From Algoriphagus sp. (GTDB lineage: Bacteria > Bacteroidota > Bacteroidia > Cytophagales > Cyclobacteriaceae), in assembly GCA_023255285.1 (NCBI GenBank), contig JALRIY010000009.1, forward strand, positions 1 to 23,442: DNA of 23,442 bases. The letters are read 5' to 3'. Under the pieces are notes generated by a model. The model was not told where the DNA came from, searched no databases, and worked only from the letters and a program-made list of their open reading frames with translations. This document shows positions 22,232 through 23,442 of the stretch, one piece after another. Position 1 is the stretch's first letter, and every line of letters begins with the position of its first letter. Position numbers and translations under genes: made by a program.

Positions 22232-22978
22232 TTAAAATAAGCCTACCGCAATTCCAAAGCTTACTTGACTGGCCTCGTTATTGAAAGGGCCTCTATCTGC
22301 TTGCCACATCGGGTTAAGGTAGTAGGTAGTCCACACGTTAAATCCAGAGCTCCCAGCTTTTAGGTGCAATCCATAACGCATTTTTTCTAGGCCATAGTTT
22401 TCTGCTTGTTTGACTTTAACTTTCCCGGTATTAGGTGAATCATAACCAATTTTAGTTTGGGATTGATATAGAAAACCTACGCGAGCACCGATACTGAGAC
22501 GAAAGCTTTTGCTGTAGTCATTTTTATTGAAGTGGTACTGTAGGTCTACAGGTACCTCCACATAATTTGTAGCAAGCGTATTTGTTTTGACTTCTATGCC
22601 GGTTCCATAGACACTTTTAACGTCCTTCATGACGGAAGATTCCGCACCAAGCGTAGGGCTACGAAATAGGTTCTCGTCATTTTTAAACGCGAATTTAGTA
22701 GTAGAAACCCCAAGCCCTGGGCTAAGTACAAATCCGGAATTTTCTCCAAAAAGGTGAAATGGTTTTTGGTAGTAGATGTTAAAGCTTCTTGAACCAATGA
22801 AATTGATTGCTAGGTCTGCAGGTCGGTTGGTCAGCTGAGTCCAACCAAACTCTACGGTCAAGTCATTGGGGATATTAGGGCGTCCACCTATCGGTGTTTT
22901 TGGGGATTCATTAACCGAATCTTGTGCTTGTGCGTTCAGTGTCAATGCAAGGAAGGCAAGTGCGAGTATTTTTTTCAT
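22232..22978 (-). CDS. Outer membrane beta-barrel protein (porin-like family)
   Basis: 248 aa from the ATG at 22978 (minus strand). The signal peptide MKKILALAFLALTLNAQAQ supports this start; the frame is open 11 codons further upstream, but that would hide the leader. The rest alternates polar and hydrophobic residues in strands (LTVEFGWTQL, SRSFNIYYQKPFHLF, GFVLSPGLGVSTTKFAF, YVEVPVDLQYHF, FRLSIGARVGFLY, VSFGIAVGLF), ending in a terminal Phe as outer membrane barrels do. It fits the PorT/OMP_b-brl type common in Bacteroidota; cargo or role is unknown. Convergent with the PAP2-like gene, with a shared terminator. Confidence 0.8.
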   Translation of the reverse strand: MKKILALAFLALTLNAQAQDSVNESPKTPIGGRPNIPNDLTVEFGWTQLTNRPADLAINFIGSRSFNIYYQKPFHLFGENSGFVLSPGLGVSTTKFAFKNDENLFRSPTLGAESSVMKDVKSVYGTGIEVKTNTLATNYVEVPVDLQYHFNKNDYSKSFRLSIGARVGFLYQSQTKIGYDSPNTGKVKVKQAENYGLEKMRYGLHLKAGSSGFNVWTTYYLNPMWQADRGPFNNEASQVSFGIAVGLF

Positions 22979-23008
22979 TAAAGAAGCTTCTTTTCGAGAG
23001 AATATGGG

Positions 23009-23016
23009 CAAAAATA
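23009..23016 (-). promoter_or_regulatory. Candidate -7 element of the beta-barrel gene
   Basis: On the minus strand this reads TATTTTTG, an exact TAnnTTTG match, about 30 bases before the chosen ATG at 22978. No clear -33 TTTG is seen. It supports the shorter start, since transcription would begin near the upstream alternative start. Confidence 0.4.
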
Positions 23017-23115
23017 TAAAATTTAAGAGGATTTACCCGCCTCTTGGTCTTAATTATTCTTAAGAGAAATACTGTTGGAAAATCTTTTGTTTTGAGTAAT
23101 TCTTCTAAGGATCTT

Positions 23116-23146
23116 TTTGGAGGGAAAAAATTAATACGTACTTTTG
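23116..23146 (+). promoter_or_regulatory. Bacteroidota-type promoter of tRNA-Arg
   Basis: TTTG (23116-23119), 19-base spacer, TACTTTTG (23139-23146): both elements match the Bacteroidota primary sigma consensus exactly. The predicted start lies a few bases before the tRNA 5' end at 23158. Confidence 0.75.
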
Positions 23147-23157
23147 CAAACCAATCT

Positions 23158-23231
23158 GGCTTCGTAGCTCAACTGAATAGAGCACCTGATTACGGCTCAG
23201 GAGGTTTCAAGTTTGAATCTTGACGAGGTCA
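23158..23231 (+). tRNA. tRNA-Arg (anticodon ACG)
   Basis: 74 bases folding into a full cloverleaf. Acceptor stem GGCTTCG/CGAGGTC has two G-U pairs (G2-U71, U4-G69). D-stem GCTC/GAGC, anticodon stem CCTGA/TCAGG with loop TTACGGC (anticodon ACG at 23192-23194, A34 expected to be converted to inosine), T-stem TCAAG/CTTGA with loop TTTGAAT, discriminator A. CCA is not encoded. The D-loop has A at position 19 and the T-loop has T at 56, so the usual G19-C56 tertiary pair would be A19-U56. It has its own promoter and terminator. Confidence 0.95.
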
Positions 23232-23233
23232 CT

Positions 23234-23266
23234 AGCCCTAGCTTTTAAGAAGTTAGGGCTTTTTTT
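23234..23266 (+). terminator. Rho-independent terminator of tRNA-Arg
   Basis: AGCCCTA (23234-23240) pairs with TAGGGCT (23254-23260), extended inward with one mismatch, followed by a T-run to 23266. It begins two bases after the tRNA. Confidence 0.85.
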
Positions 23267-23317
23267 GTTCGATTTTTTATACGCTTCATTACCGTCCCTT
23301 TTTAAGTATCACTACAT

Positions 23318-23346
23318 AAAAAAAAGCAGCCCGAAGGCTGCTTTTT
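23318..23346. terminator. Terminator of the minus-strand gene at the right edge
   Basis: AAAAAGCAGCC (23321-23331), loop CGAA, GGCTGCTTTTT (23336-23346): an 11-bp perfect stem with an A-run of eight on the left that becomes a T-run on the minus strand, just beyond the stop codon at 23352-23354. Confidence 0.85.
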
Positions 23347-23351
23347 AATTT

Positions 23352-23424
23352 TTAGTGTCCTGCTGATCCAGCGGGTTTGACACCACGTTGCCAGAAGAAG
23401 AAGATGACAAAGAGGACGATTAAG
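23352..23424 (-). CDS. C-terminal end of an unidentified membrane protein
   Basis: On the minus strand a frame open to the end of genuine sequence reads LIVLFVIFFFWQRGVKPAGSAGH and stops at 23352-23354, immediately before a strong terminator. It looks like a last membrane helix with a short polar tail. Only 23 residues are present and I do not recognise the family. The start lies beyond the sequence; bases 23425-23442 are adapter and must not be translated as part of it. Confidence 0.55.
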
Positions 23425-23442
23425 AGATCGGAAGAGCGTCGT
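23425..23442. other. Illumina TruSeq adapter sequence (artefact)
   Basis: The final 18 bases read AGATCGGAAGAGCGTCGT, identical to the start of the Illumina TruSeq adapter (reverse complement of the read 1 primer 3' end). This is not genomic DNA and marks an untrimmed read or contig end. Confidence 0.95.

Noticed and set aside
22979..23011. Longer N-terminus for the minus-strand beta-barrel protein
   Set aside because: It would bury the signal peptide MKKILALAF 11 residues inside, and the candidate -7 promoter element overlaps the longer start.
1..23442. CRISPR array, prophage, insertion sequence, toxin-antitoxin or defence system
   Set aside because: No evenly spaced long repeats, transposase, integrase, phage structural or known defence proteins were found on either strand.

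Overview
The window looks like chromosomal DNA of a Bacteroidota bacterium, most likely order Cytophagales near Algoriphagus/Cyclobacteriaceae; this is inferred from family content, not from a search. Signs are a GLPGLI-family protein paired with a TonB-receptor-type barrel carrying a carboxypeptidase-regulatory-like domain, a gluconate 2-dehydrogenase subunit 3/GMC pair, a YceI protein, an ExbB/small membrane protein/ExbD/ExbD operon, mostly absent Shine-Dalgarno sites, and Bacteroidota-type promoters (TTTG ... TAnnTTTG). No phage, insertion sequence, CRISPR array or defence system is visible; it is mainly an ordinary housekeeping and envelope region.

Layout. 2-208: 3' end of a DUF819-type membrane protein cut by the left edge. 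379-5085 (+): exported M20-type amidohydrolase, then a Tat-type gluconate 2-dehydrogenase subunit 3 protein, a GMC oxidoreductase that is frameshifted as given (2 extra bases near 3090), and an exported sugar phosphate isomerase/epimerase-like TIM barrel. The last three resemble periplasmic glycoside 3-oxidation sets. 5497-9085 (+): GLPGLI protein and TonB-receptor-like barrel. 9344-9928 (-): YceI protein. 10122-11489 (+): exported M28 peptidase. 11842-14135 (+): energy-transduction operon ExbB, 109-aa membrane protein, ExbD, ExbD, without tonB. 14205-16991 (+): UMF1-type MFS transporter and bifunctional NAD(P)HX repair enzyme Nnr, 3 bases apart. 17060-18247 (+): second MFS transporter. 18460-19911 (-): asnS. 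20083-22169 (+): rpoN and a degenerate PAP2-like membrane protein overlapping it by one base. 22232-22978 (-): outer-membrane beta-barrel protein. 23158-23231 (+): tRNA-Arg(ACG) with a well-formed promoter and terminator. The right end holds the 3' end of one more minus-strand gene.

Working together: the ExbB/ExbD motor would energise TonB-dependent transport such as that expected of the 6410-9085 barrel. The exported hydrolases and oxidoreductase group suggest use of peptides, amides and glycosides. RpoN, AsnRS, Nnr and tRNA-Arg are core functions.

Two data-quality points matter. The last 18 bases (23425-23442) are Illumina TruSeq adapter rather than genome, so the sequence ends at an untrimmed read end. 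The GMC frameshift may be a sequencing error or a true lesion. Of the non-coding signals, the most unusual are a composite repeat after the second MFS gene (12-bp perfect inverted repeat abutting five heptad repeats), three TTAACA boxes phased at 10 bp before the GLPGLI gene, and an A19-U56 combination in the tRNA.
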